Below are positions 17,000 to 25,490 of a DNA stretch of 64,000 bases, one piece after another. Below the pieces are notes generated by a model that saw only the letters and a program-made list of their open reading frames with translations, was not told the origin of the DNA and did no database searches. Source of the stretch: Bacteroidota bacterium (GTDB lineage Bacteria > Bacteroidota > Bacteroidia > Chitinophagales > LD1); the NCBI GenBank assembly GCA_947475165.1, contig CANJLD010000018.1, positions 1 to 64,000 of the forward strand, given 5' to 3'. Both the position numbers and the translations under genes were made by a program. The first letter of the stretch is position 1; each line of letters opens with the position of its first letter.

Positions 17000-17971
17000 A
17001 TGCCATCAGAAAATACATCAAAATTTTTAACCGGAGGAGCTCGGGCAGTTCAGTTGATTAGCCTTGCTTGTACTCTACTGCTGCTGTTTTGGGGGTTCTA
17101 CTACACTTTAGAAGGAAATTCTTTAATAGCAGGTGTGCTTTCGATAGCGTTTTTGGTACCCTGCTTTTTTGTATTGGATTACTTTATAAAAGAAAAGGCA
17201 ATTATAGGCAAACGCGGTTATCCGCCTTTTGTGAAGTTGGCAATAATTGTATACCTATTGGTCAATCTGCCGATTGCCTTTTTTGCAATACACGCACTTA
17301 ATGTTGAGTTTCAGGAAAAAAGGGAACTGGTTAATGGTATACACCAGAAAACTGAAGCACTGACAGAGCTAAAAACAAAATATGATAATATTATAAGAAC
17401 GGATTCTATCTTACGCAAAAGTAGGTTGAGTGTATTGTTTTTAAAAAAATCAATGAACGTACCGTTTACTAATGCGGAAAAAACGGAGTTAACGACTCCT
17501 CCTCCTTATCCCTTTAGCTCTGAAACATTGGATGGCATAACTGCTTTGACAAAGGACACTATAATAACTATCTATATGGACATCCGGGAAAGGGGGTTCC
17601 ATAATCTAAGTAACAGCGTATTTTTTGATCAGGATAGCCTAATAGGAAATGCCCTTAGAGTGGTAGATGGCTGGATTCGTTGGGATATTGATAAAGAGGA
17701 TAAAATTCTTAGTCAGCGAATTGATAGTAATTATAATATTCTAAGCCGGGGACTAGATTCAAAGATTCCTGAAACCTGGGGGAGGATTCATTTTGACCCC
17801 ACTCCTTATCAAAGAGAAAATTTACTTAACAAACCAATTGAGCTTTTTAAGAAGCACTTAAGTCCAATCTACCTTCTAATAGCATTGATTTTTGAGTTCA
17901 TGCTTATTTTACCATGGTTAATTGCACCAGGCAGAAGCTATAATAAGCAAGGTAAAAATATGGATCAGTAA
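17000..17971 (+). CDS. Hypothetical four-helix membrane protein
   Basis: A 323-residue protein with membrane helices at about 17-36, 41-62, 78-99 and 288-309. The 190-residue part between helices three and four begins with a coiled coil (FQEKRELVNGIHQKTEAL). It resembles no family I know. The gap before it (16864-16999) is 136 bases, the largest in the block, and contains a TTTGGTGTTATAAACC stretch, so a second promoter may start here. The following GTPase gene is 41 bases away. It is a candidate membrane channel or anchor for the complex; this is inference. Confidence 0.6.
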   Translation: MPSENTSKFLTGGARAVQLISLACTLLLLFWGFYYTLEGNSLIAGVLSIAFLVPCFFVLDYFIKEKAIIGKRGYPPFVKLAIIVYLLVNLPIAFFAIHALNVEFQEKRELVNGIHQKTEALTELKTKYDNIIRTDSILRKSRLSVLFLKKSMNVPFTNAEKTELTTPPPYPFSSETLDGITALTKDTIITIYMDIRERGFHNLSNSVFFDQDSLIGNALRVVDGWIRWDIDKEDKILSQRIDSNYNILSRGLDSKIPETWGRIHFDPTPYQRENLLNKPIELFKKHLSPIYLLIALIFEFMLILPWLIAPGRSYNKQGKNMDQ

Positions 17972-18012
17972 TTGGACTTTAATAAAATATTAGTTAGTAA
18001 ATAATATTCAGT

Positions 18013-19395
18013 ATGGATAAATTTTTAAAAAGGGCAGTTTTGAAAGAAATTAAAGGCGGTGTTGATATTAGAACCGATGACCTTGAAAGATACCACCGCG
18101 AGGGACACATATCGCTTTCGGAAATGATAAACAATGGCCTTAGATCTGAGTATTTAAATAAATTTTCAGACAGGTTTTTAAAAGATGCAATCACAGATAA
18201 ATCGGTTAGTGTTGATACTTTGGTTGATGCCGGCTTGGAAAATAGCAGAACGGAAGACTTGTTAGGCGAATCCTTCTCCGAAGATGACGAAGATGAAGGA
18301 GGGTCAATCTCCCCAGATCCTGTTGCAACAGCTAAGGAGTCCTCAAAAACCACCGAACCACCGAATAAAAATGTGGCTCAGTCGCTTATAGAAGATATAA
18401 ACGATGGTGTTATAAGTGCTGCTGCTCTTCGTGACGAAATGATTAGAGGCAATATTACCGATGCGCAACTGTTTGCAGGCACCAAATTGACAAGAGAAAT
18501 AATTGCCAGGGTCAAAAATTTTTCGAGCCAGAAAATACCGATGCCTTCAATTAGTGAACTTCCACCGATTTTAGAGAATAGTACCGATATGTATTTTTTG
18601 GGTATGCCCGAGTCGGGCAAGTCGTGCATGTTGGCAAGCCTCTTGACGCATGTTGACCGCGAGGGTTTGCAAGATTTGACAGCATATAATCCTAAAGGCG
18701 ACCAATACCGTAAGCAATTGGTGGAGGAATTTAAAAGAGGCATTTTACCTAATAGTACCCACGTTAACCTTATTAACTATATACAACTTAATGTAAGAGA
18801 ACCACAAAAACTTGAGAAAAAACATCCAATAAATTTTATTGACCTTGCTGGCGAAAAATTCAACAAAGTTAGTCGCGAAGGCTTCCCTGAATTTAAAGAG
18901 CTGAGTAATTACCTTAAAAACAAAAACAAAAAGATTTTAGTATTTGTTGTTGACTACTATCGTGACATTAATAAAGATTTAATGGTTGATGACCAGGGGT
19001 CGAACCTGTTACAGGTGCTTACCAATTTATCTAAATTGGGCATTATAGAACATGCTGAAAGCATTTACTTAGTGGTAACTAAAGCCGATAAATTTGAGTT
19101 TCTTGAAGGTGATTGTGAAGGTGACGAGATATCCGTTGAGGATCGCCAGAACTTTGCAATTAAATATGTAAAACAAGAATATAAAAGTTTATATAATAAG
19201 TGCAAAGAACTGGAGAAAACACAGCATATCAATTTTCGTGTTCTGCCTTATTCTATTGGCCCGGCAGTACTCAAAAACTTGTTGAAAGATTTTAGCCCAA
19301 CAACCAGCGATTCATTGCAAAAGTATCCTCCGTTACTGCTGGATAGAATTATTTTAGATACTTTTTCTACCGGGGGCGGTTTTTTTTCATGGTAA
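18013..19395 (+). CDS. TRAFAC-like GTPase with N-terminal helical repeats
   Basis: A 460-residue protein. The N-terminal third holds a short helical unit at least twice: EIKGGVDIRTDDLERYHREG (from residue 12) and DINDGVISAAALRDEMIRGN (from 128), each followed by a leucine-rich helix; an acidic linker (about 85-105) separates them. A G domain follows: P-loop GMPESGKS at 197-204, DLAG at 277-280 (G3) and TKAD at 356-359 (G4 variant of NKxD). GTP is therefore the expected nucleotide. It lacks a membrane segment. It sits 27 bases before the next gene, whose product may regulate it. The helical units may be adaptor domains for partner recognition; this is inference. Confidence 0.75.
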   Translation: MDKFLKRAVLKEIKGGVDIRTDDLERYHREGHISLSEMINNGLRSEYLNKFSDRFLKDAITDKSVSVDTLVDAGLENSRTEDLLGESFSEDDEDEGGSISPDPVATAKESSKTTEPPNKNVAQSLIEDINDGVISAAALRDEMIRGNITDAQLFAGTKLTREIIARVKNFSSQKIPMPSISELPPILENSTDMYFLGMPESGKSCMLASLLTHVDREGLQDLTAYNPKGDQYRKQLVEEFKRGILPNSTHVNLINYIQLNVREPQKLEKKHPINFIDLAGEKFNKVSREGFPEFKELSNYLKNKNKKILVFVVDYYRDINKDLMVDDQGSNLLQVLTNLSKLGIIEHAESIYLVVTKADKFEFLEGDCEGDEISVEDRQNFAIKYVKQEYKSLYNKCKELEKTQHINFRVLPYSIGPAVLKNLLKDFSPTTSDSLQKYPPLLLDRIILDTFSTGGGFFSW

Positions 19396-19422
19396 AACGG
19401 AACAAAAGTAAGTTGTAATATT

Positions 19423-21246
19423 ATGATTGAAAGAAAGGGCTTTGGTATTATTATTTGGGGCATAAGGCGAGAATTCAATAATGCTTTGTTTGTTAGCGAT
19501 AATGTACCTGATGCTGAGGACAACTTACTTGATATAAGGGGCCTGGCACAGATGGATGGGGTGCATCGGGATAATTTTTACTCAATTCAGAGAACTAATA
19601 AATTCTATCTGGTTACAATAGTTAACCCTCTCATTAAAACCAAAGCAGCGCGTCAGGAATATATTGCTATTACGCTTTTTACATCTCAGGGAAACTCGCT
19701 TAAAGGCAATCCGCGCGAAGTTCTGGACAAACTCATGGAGGCTTATATCAGGTTACAGGGAACTGATGTTGGCGCTAATAGATTTACGGTTGAGGATTTA
19801 GAAAGTTGTGTTGACTCGCTTAAAGCAATCAAGAGTAATTACCCAGCAGTAGAAAGAAAAGAATGTGTTTATTCCGTATTTGATAAAACAACAAAATCGG
19901 AGATAGATTCTTACTTTAAGTTTGATAGACAAACTGGCAATTTTAAAGAAGTCTACTTATTTCCTCTTACCAGCCCACAGGCTATAGAAAGTAAGAAGGA
20001 ATATACTGAGATTAAGGATTTTGAATATTGGCGATTGCAAGATTTGGATGAGGAGGAGATGAGGTATAAAATAGAAAAAGATGCTGAGAAGAACCGTGGT
20101 GAATCAATAAGAAGGTCAAATCAAGCGGCTTTAGCAGATGTTGAGCGATTAATGATTTCGGGAAACATTGAGCAAGCTACCAAACTTTACAAAAGTCTTC
20201 CGGAGCAATACCAGGAACAATTACGGTATAATTATAAAAGCCAGATAGAAGTTCATTTAAGAACAAAAGTTAACGAAGACGAGGAAGGTCAAAAAATAGA
20301 AAAAATTAAAGATGCCCTTGAACGTAAGGATTATCGTAAGGCATATGATTTGACTAACCCGGAGGGGGCAGGAAATAAATATATTGGTGCTGAGTTAAGA
20401 GAAATTAAAAATGATGTTCTCCGGCAGGTAAAAGCAAACGATGAACAACTAGTTAATAATATCCGTTATTACTTAGACCGTGACGAACTTGACGTAGCCA
20501 AACGCAACCGCGACTTGATAGTGCGCGATTTTGCTTCTGAAAGTAAGGCGGTTATTGAAGAATTTAACTCGGCTGTTTCAAACAAAAAGAAAATACGATA
20601 TGGTATCATTACCGGTATTGTGGTGATTGTATTAGGTGTAGCTTTCTGGTTTTTAAAACCAATTATTTTTAAGCCGGTTGTCGATGCTCCTATTGTAAAA
20701 ACCGATTCAATTGTTCCCAACCCTCCGGCAGAAAAAAAACCGGCAACCCACCCGATACAAGAAGACTTTGAAAAGCAAACAGATTCATTAATTGATGGTA
20801 AGACTATATATTTAACGGATGACACCTTCTTGGAATTCGGTCTGCAAAACACTTACCTGAAACACGATTGCAAAATTGGAAATTGGGCATATTCACAATC
20901 GGGAGGATTACACGATTTTCATTTACTTGTGGAAACTAAAGCTATTACTCGATTGGGAAATGTGTTCAAGAGAGTAAAACCATGTCCTACCCAAACCAAT
21001 ACAACTCCTCACGTGCAGAAACCATTTACTGGCAATCAACAACACAATCAACCACCAACGCAGGAGCCGAAGCCTTGTACGCTTTGCGAAAAATTTAAAG
21101 AGTTAAAAGCAGCTAAGGCGAAGGACGCGAAATTGGAGTCTTTTAAAAAAGAGTGGGATGCAAGAGGTGATGATTGTGATGTGAACAATTGTCGCATAGA
21201 CTGCAACAAATATTTGCTCAACCATTATTTTAATCAATCACACTGA
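19423..21246 (+). CDS. Hypothetical membrane protein, likely partner of the GTPase
   Basis: A 607-residue protein. Residues 1-230 form a mixed alpha/beta domain (start ERKGFGIIIWGIRREFNNALFV). Its position next to a GTPase recalls GTPase-associated N-terminal domains, but I cannot assign it. Residues 230-385 are helical and charged, TPR-like in spacing. A membrane helix spans 393-414. The outer part has a Pro-rich stretch, and its C-terminus carries several cysteines (CTLCEKF, DDCDVNNCRIDC) that could form disulfides. It overlaps the next gene by one base (TGATG), so the two are coupled. Confidence 0.6.
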   Translation: MIERKGFGIIIWGIRREFNNALFVSDNVPDAEDNLLDIRGLAQMDGVHRDNFYSIQRTNKFYLVTIVNPLIKTKAARQEYIAITLFTSQGNSLKGNPREVLDKLMEAYIRLQGTDVGANRFTVEDLESCVDSLKAIKSNYPAVERKECVYSVFDKTTKSEIDSYFKFDRQTGNFKEVYLFPLTSPQAIESKKEYTEIKDFEYWRLQDLDEEEMRYKIEKDAEKNRGESIRRSNQAALADVERLMISGNIEQATKLYKSLPEQYQEQLRYNYKSQIEVHLRTKVNEDEEGQKIEKIKDALERKDYRKAYDLTNPEGAGNKYIGAELREIKNDVLRQVKANDEQLVNNIRYYLDRDELDVAKRNRDLIVRDFASESKAVIEEFNSAVSNKKKIRYGIITGIVVIVLGVAFWFLKPIIFKPVVDAPIVKTDSIVPNPPAEKKPATHPIQEDFEKQTDSLIDGKTIYLTDDTFLEFGLQNTYLKHDCKIGNWAYSQSGGLHDFHLLVETKAITRLGNVFKRVKPCPTQTNTTPHVQKPFTGNQQHNQPPTQEPKPCTLCEKFKELKAAKAKDAKLESFKKEWDARGDDCDVNNCRIDCNKYLLNHYFNQSH

Positions 21247-22001
21247 TGCTAAAAGATAACATTCAAATTAAACACATTTTACTAGGCGCAATTGTAGTTG
21301 GCGCATTTGCTTTGCTGGTGGTTTCTAAATACGTTAACCTAAGTTCGTTTTTTGGCGGAGGAACCCCACCTGCAAAAGTTACTGCAAATGTATCTGCCTT
21401 GCAAACCGAGATAGACTCCATTGGCAAAACATCGTGGAATGCTGACCAATACAAAATTGTGTGGAGTAAAATAGAGTTGGAAGATATTGACACAGCTACC
21501 AAGGCCAATCTTTACCAAAATCTAGAGATACAGTATGGCTCGGCTATGATAAAATCGTTTGATAAATGGATTGCAGACGATTGTGCCGGTATTGATATTA
21601 GGGGACTAACCAATCTTATGAGGGCTCAGGTCGGAAAGACGGGCCTACCCAGGCTTAAGGCTCAATTAAATCTATACCAGGAGTATTGCGCAATATTTGC
21701 GATAAGGGGGGGGCTTAACAATTTTCTGAAAGGTGAATTTACTCCGTTAAAGGCGAATGAATATAGGGCTGCAATAACTGAAAAAACGGATCATCCGGTA
21801 TTTATGAATATAAGTGCAGTTATAAATGAAAGAAATGACTTGAACGAGAAATTAAATGCTTTTACTACATTGGTAAGCGATTACAATTTCTATAATATCA
21901 GAAAAAAATATAGAGAAATGGAGGATATCTGTCCTCGGTTACGGTTATATCCATATTATCTTGAACAAGCTCAACTAAACAACGTTTGTAAACCAGAATA
22001 G
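21246..22001 (+). CDS. Hypothetical membrane-anchored helical protein
   Basis: A 251-residue protein with one N-terminal membrane helix (about 8-27) and a mostly helical body containing cysteines (DDCAGID, EYCAIF, DICPRL, NNVCKPE). These may form disulfides outside the cytoplasm. It starts inside the stop codon of the preceding gene and ends two bases before the next, so it is firmly in the same transcript. I recognise no family. It is probably a structural or ligand-binding part of the envelope complex. Confidence 0.6.
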   Translation: MLKDNIQIKHILLGAIVVGAFALLVVSKYVNLSSFFGGGTPPAKVTANVSALQTEIDSIGKTSWNADQYKIVWSKIELEDIDTATKANLYQNLEIQYGSAMIKSFDKWIADDCAGIDIRGLTNLMRAQVGKTGLPRLKAQLNLYQEYCAIFAIRGGLNNFLKGEFTPLKANEYRAAITEKTDHPVFMNISAVINERNDLNEKLNAFTTLVSDYNFYNIRKKYREMEDICPRLRLYPYYLEQAQLNNVCKPE

Positions 22002-22003
22002 CT

Positions 22004-22930
22004 ATGACACGAAGCCTGCTAATCAGCTTAATCATTTTTGGATATTTTCCGCTAATTGCACAGTCGACTAAAAAACCTGCCGGTAAAAATGAAACACCTG
22101 GCAATGTTTCTACAACTGTTGACTATAGCAAAGTGTTACAGCATTTGGAGGATGCAAAAATTGAGATTGAAAGACTTGCTAAACTTCCGGCACCACTTCC
22201 AATTTCAGGAGACAATAAGGTTTGGAGTGATTCGTGTAAAAATTTATTGGATACTATTAAGCAACATAAGAGTGATTTTGAAGATACTAAACAAACCGCA
22301 CGTGAAAATAAAACTAAGTTTGATAAGTGCAGCCAGGATTTAATCACTATCACTGGTCAGAGGGATGTTGCGGTTACACTAAACACTCAAATGGTAGCGG
22401 ATGAACGAACCTCTTTGGAAGGTGATATAGTAGCTTTAAGTGATCAGCACTATACTTTTTCTTCAAAAATTATTGAAAATATCGGTAATAGGATCAAAAC
22501 ACTTAAAGGAAGGAAAGATGGCTCAATTTCGTCTCAAGCGGAAATCCAGTTTAATAATTTTAAGAATTCCTGCGAAACGATGAAAACCGCCAATGCTCTC
22601 TTGTCTCAACCATATTCGCAGACAGCAAATCAGAGTTCGTTAAATGCGTTTGCAAGATTGAATTTGTCAGGGTATAGCGGACTTTCTGCTGATAAAGAAA
22701 AACTGACGGAGCTTCTAAAGAATTATTGCAGTCTAACTCTTGAAGTTAAAAAACTATTGAACGATACGCACGGCATGAGTGAGAATTTAAGACAGGATGC
22801 AATTTCGAGGCAACAGTCGGTTTGGTTAAGTGAAAATGAATTAGAAGCGTACCTTTATCTTGTAGGAGTAATTAACGACAATGTAGCCAGCAAAAATGCT
22901 AACCCAATGCAGAGTTTCACTTGTCAATAA
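22004..22930 (+). CDS. Hypothetical secreted coiled-coil protein
   Basis: A 308-residue protein with a signal peptide (LLISLIIFGYFPLIAQS, cleaved near residue 21). The mature part is almost wholly helical with heptad-like spacing (LQHLEDAKIEIERLAKL; DTIKQHKSDFEDTKQTA). It should be periplasmic. It is the last gene of the block, two bases after its neighbour, and the plus-strand cluster ends here. It may bridge the membrane proteins to the cell wall or outer membrane. No family is recognised. Confidence 0.6.
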   Translation: MTRSLLISLIIFGYFPLIAQSTKKPAGKNETPGNVSTTVDYSKVLQHLEDAKIEIERLAKLPAPLPISGDNKVWSDSCKNLLDTIKQHKSDFEDTKQTARENKTKFDKCSQDLITITGQRDVAVTLNTQMVADERTSLEGDIVALSDQHYTFSSKIIENIGNRIKTLKGRKDGSISSQAEIQFNNFKNSCETMKTANALLSQPYSQTANQSSLNAFARLNLSGYSGLSADKEKLTELLKNYCSLTLEVKKLLNDTHGMSENLRQDAISRQQSVWLSENELEAYLYLVGVINDNVASKNANPMQSFTCQ

Positions 22931-23018
22931 TTTATTTTAGAATTAAGATGCATTTACCAATAGAAGAACATTCCTTACTTTAATATAGGCGAACACTTTC
23001 TTCTTTCCTATTTTACCA

Positions 23019-23192
23019 ATGCATACATTGATTAATGGACAGAAAACCGATGAAATTTTTGAACAGATTTATAGTAAGCATTTCAAACCTCACTACGGAG
23101 GTAAGCCAACAAAGCGTTATTTGAAATTGACAAAGCAAGCGGAACAGGTAAGCAAGATTTCAATTGAAGTGCTGTTTGGGAAATACTTTTAG
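23019..23192 (+). CDS. Small hypothetical protein (57 residues)
   Basis: A short frame starting MHTLINGQKTDEIFEQIYSK and ending EVLFGKYF. It is basic, and residue use looks protein-like rather than random. It is on the same strand as, and 20 bases before, the next small membrane protein gene. Its length is below usual gene-calling limits. I recognise no family. Confidence 0.35.
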   Translation: MHTLINGQKTDEIFEQIYSKHFKPHYGGKPTKRYLKLTKQAEQVSKISIEVLFGKYF

Positions 23193-23212
23193 ATTCACTA
23201 AAAAATAGAAAC

Positions 23213-23533
23213 ATGGCAAAGGTTACTGAAATCGTTATGGATACAAAATACAGCGCACTTCGCGCTTTAATTACTATCCTGTATATCCTTGCAACACTCT
23301 TAATTGTGTTTGGAATTATTGGTGTCTTTACTGCATTTTCTTCAAACACTACCAGTGAAAATGGCTTTGTCTTGTTAGCTTTAGCCCCCGTAGTTATTTC
23401 TTTTATTTTGGCTTTTAATTTTGTGGTAATGGCTCAAATTATTTCAGTCTTTATTGATATGGAATGGAATCAAAGAGAAACAAATGAGTTGTTGCAGCAA
23501 GTAATTTTGAATTTGCCCGAACAAGGTAAATGA
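23213..23533 (+). CDS. Small two-helix membrane protein
   Basis: A 106-residue protein with two hydrophobic helices (about residues 18-43 and 55-82) and short charged ends. The C-terminal tail (NQRETNELLQQVILNL) is amphipathic. It is a plausible small membrane protein, perhaps related to DUF4282-like or holin-like proteins, but I cannot assign it. It overlaps the next frame by four bases (ATGA). Confidence 0.5.
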   Translation: MAKVTEIVMDTKYSALRALITILYILATLLIVFGIIGVFTAFSSNTTSENGFVLLALAPVVISFILAFNFVVMAQIISVFIDMEWNQRETNELLQQVILNLPEQGK

Positions 23534-23748
23534 TATGTATGCTATTTAATATTAGGGGTGGCTTGTTTTGCAGTGGAAGTAGTGAAAGCCAAGTAACAGA
23601 ATCCGGCGTTGTAGGCACATACAATAATTTTGAGATGCACTGGAAAATAAGAATCAAGGCGGGAGGATATTTAGAGTTTTATACTGTTAGAAGTATGACT
23701 CCACAATTGGGGACTTGGAGATTGTCCGGCAATTCTTTACACGTCTGA
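23530..23748 (+). CDS. Hypothetical small protein, probably truncated
   Basis: A 72-residue frame with a Cys-Ser-Gly after a short hydrophobic start. It then reads like the opening strands of a lipocalin-like barrel (GVVGTYNNFEMHWKIRIKAGGYLEF, then GTWRLSGNSL), and stops. Such domains normally run for another 50-80 residues, so the 3' part seems lost. It starts in the stop codon of the preceding gene. The call is tentative. Confidence 0.35.
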   Translation: MICMLFNIRGGLFCSGSSESQVTESGVVGTYNNFEMHWKIRIKAGGYLEFYTVRSMTPQLGTWRLSGNSLHV

Positions 23749-23854
23749 AAGAAGTTGCCCCATGAAATAATACCTCATAGACCGATTTTAAGACGGCTTT
23801 GGGGCGGGTTAAAGCCTTTCGAGGCGGGAAGGGTTTGACTAAGGTGAAATAAAG

Positions 23855-24064
23855 CTATAAGCCAATCAATTTATAGAAGGGATTATCTAACCGTTTACCT
23901 ATTTTGTTTCTTAGCAGGGGGGACACCCATTTTTCATTTTTCGTAATTGGGTCGTATTTCCCTTGGTATATCTCTGATAGCAAATCTATAATATCACCAT
24001 TAGTTAATCCGAAATACGATTTAAGTTCAACCGTATCTGGTTTACTTTTCTCGGATAACTGCAT
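23855..24064 (-). CDS. Hypothetical small protein
   Basis: A 69-residue frame of helical, charged character (YFGLTNGDIIDLLSEIYQGKYD). It lies 26 bases after the DUF4258-type gene on the same strand and may be its partner, as toxin-like small genes often come in pairs. No family is recognised, and it may not be expressed. Confidence 0.4.
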   Translation of the reverse strand: MQLSEKSKPDTVELKSYFGLTNGDIIDLLSEIYQGKYDPITKNEKWVSPLLRNKIGKRLDNPFYKLIGL

Positions 24065-24090
24065 AGGTTTAAAATTTATCCGCTTTGTAT

Positions 24091-24384
24091 TTAACGGTAG
24101 TGGATCTTTGGCTTTAGCTTAATGTTTTTCAGCGCTTTGGAGTTTTTATAGACCGTCAGAATAGAATTATCCGGATTCAGGATTACTACGGTATTCTGTA
24201 CGCGCTCGTTGTATTGCTTCTGATGAAAATAGCTCAGACACTTTTTCGTCATAATAAAATAACGCAACCCCTGCTTACGAATCATCTCTCCAAAGTGAAT
24301 CGTATCCTCGATCATTTGCTCGGTGACGCCACGTTGCTGACAACGCTTAATGGAGTGCCGGGTATGTATTGCTGTGAGTTCCAT
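24091..24384 (-). CDS. DUF4258-like protein (RelE/BECR-like fold suspected)
   Basis: A 97-residue protein from the ATG at 24384; a longer frame starts at 24420, but residues 1-12 there have no conserved character. The body matches the DUF4258 pattern: HTRHSIKRCQQRGVTEQMIEDTI followed by a beta-rich half (VVILNPDNSILTVYK). Such proteins are thought to share the fold of RelE-type RNases, so it may be a solitary toxin, but no catalytic residue is certain. It lies 11 bases (47 from the shorter start) downstream of the ARPP-1 gene and could be in the retron transcript. Confidence 0.6.
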   Translation of the reverse strand: MELTAIHTRHSIKRCQQRGVTEQMIEDTIHFGEMIRKQGLRYFIMTKKCLSYFHQKQYNERVQNTVVILNPDNSILTVYKNSKALKNIKLKPKIHYR

Positions 24385-24431
24385 AATTCCTTTATTATAA
24401 CGTGAAAAATGCCTGAGCATTTTGTTAATGG

Positions 24432-25376
24432 CTATGCTTTTTTGTTGGCTAAGGACAGAGCGGTTAAATGAACCAACTCCTGGTTATAATTCAATTCGAA
24501 ACCGGAAACGGTTTCACTGTTAAACCGATTTTCTGTTCCAAGGCCAACTCCCGGATGTGCTTTGCGCTCTAAAAGCTCAAGCGCATCCATGAAGTCGAGT
24601 GCCTTGAAAGATGCTTCCGCTTCAGTCATTTCCCCGGCTTCGGATTTCATGCCATAAACGTCCATGGCCACCCCTTTGAGCAGTTTTGAAAAATACTCAT
24701 TCATGATATCCGTGCGATTGAACACATCAAGGGCCAACGGCTTCTTATTCACAAAGAAAATTACCCCGTTTGCTTCCGGGTGATGAGTAAATGAATCAAT
24801 AAACTTTTGATAAGAATTCTGTGAGCCATCGAAGACATCGGATAGGTTGGAGGAATCTGATGTTACACCGAGAGACCGTGAATACTCGGATACATTATCC
24901 CAAACTTCCCGCTGGTCAGATTTGTGTCCTTGCTTCAGATTTAAGCTGCAAGCCACCTTCATAGACTTGTTAGCCCGCAGATTTACAGGGGCTACGTAAT
25001 CGGTAGGTTGAAAATTTTTGCTTTTGTAATCCCAACGTCCGGATTCAACACAGCTCACCGGAATTTTTGTTTTAGATTGAGGAGCAAGCAAAACGGAAGT
25101 ATTCATCACTCTGTTTTGTTTTGCACCATCTAAAATGTCGCCATCCATCAGGAAAACGAATTTCCCGGAATGATTCAGCACCAGTAATTCGTTCACACTG
25201 CCGCCTTCACTAACCTCCTTTACCTCAATAAGATTGTTTTTGAGGGCAAAGGTCGAAGTGACTATGGGTAAGGTGTTGTTTGGGATGGTGGAAAATTGAA
25301 CAACCGCGAGGTTATCCTTTTGCTGGGTGGAGAGGATTTTTGTGTTCATGGTCTTAGATTTTTGATTTGTGTTCAT
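24432..25376 (-). CDS. ARPP-1 family protein, candidate retron partner
   Basis: A 314-residue soluble protein with the ARPP-1 signature FLMDGDILDGAKQNRVMN and IPVSCVESGRW (about residues 75-115), and a YSRSLGV...YQKFIDSF stretch in the middle. ARPP-1 was named for its association with ADP-ribosylglycohydrolase and rhodanese-phosphatase genes; its activity is not established. Translation may begin at 25376 or at the second Met (25349, MNTKILSTQQ). It is the first gene after the reverse transcriptase on the same strand, 114 bases downstream, so it is a candidate effector or regulator. It could also be an unrelated metabolic gene. Confidence 0.75.
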   Translation of the reverse strand: MNTNQKSKTMNTKILSTQQKDNLAVVQFSTIPNNTLPIVTSTFALKNNLIEVKEVSEGGSVNELLVLNHSGKFVFLMDGDILDGAKQNRVMNTSVLLAPQSKTKIPVSCVESGRWDYKSKNFQPTDYVAPVNLRANKSMKVACSLNLKQGHKSDQREVWDNVSEYSRSLGVTSDSSNLSDVFDGSQNSYQKFIDSFTHHPEANGVIFFVNKKPLALDVFNRTDIMNEYFSKLLKGVAMDVYGMKSEAGEMTEAEASFKALDFMDALELLERKAHPGVGLGTENRFNSETVSGFELNYNQELVHLTALSLANKKA

Positions 25377-25490
25377 GACGTTTGAATTTTATGATTTAAA
25401 AAATTGAAATTCGGGGACGAAGATGCCTGTGCAGAACGCAACCTATTTGCGCTCTTGCAGAAAAGATTGAAAAAAATTTTGCTTGAAATT

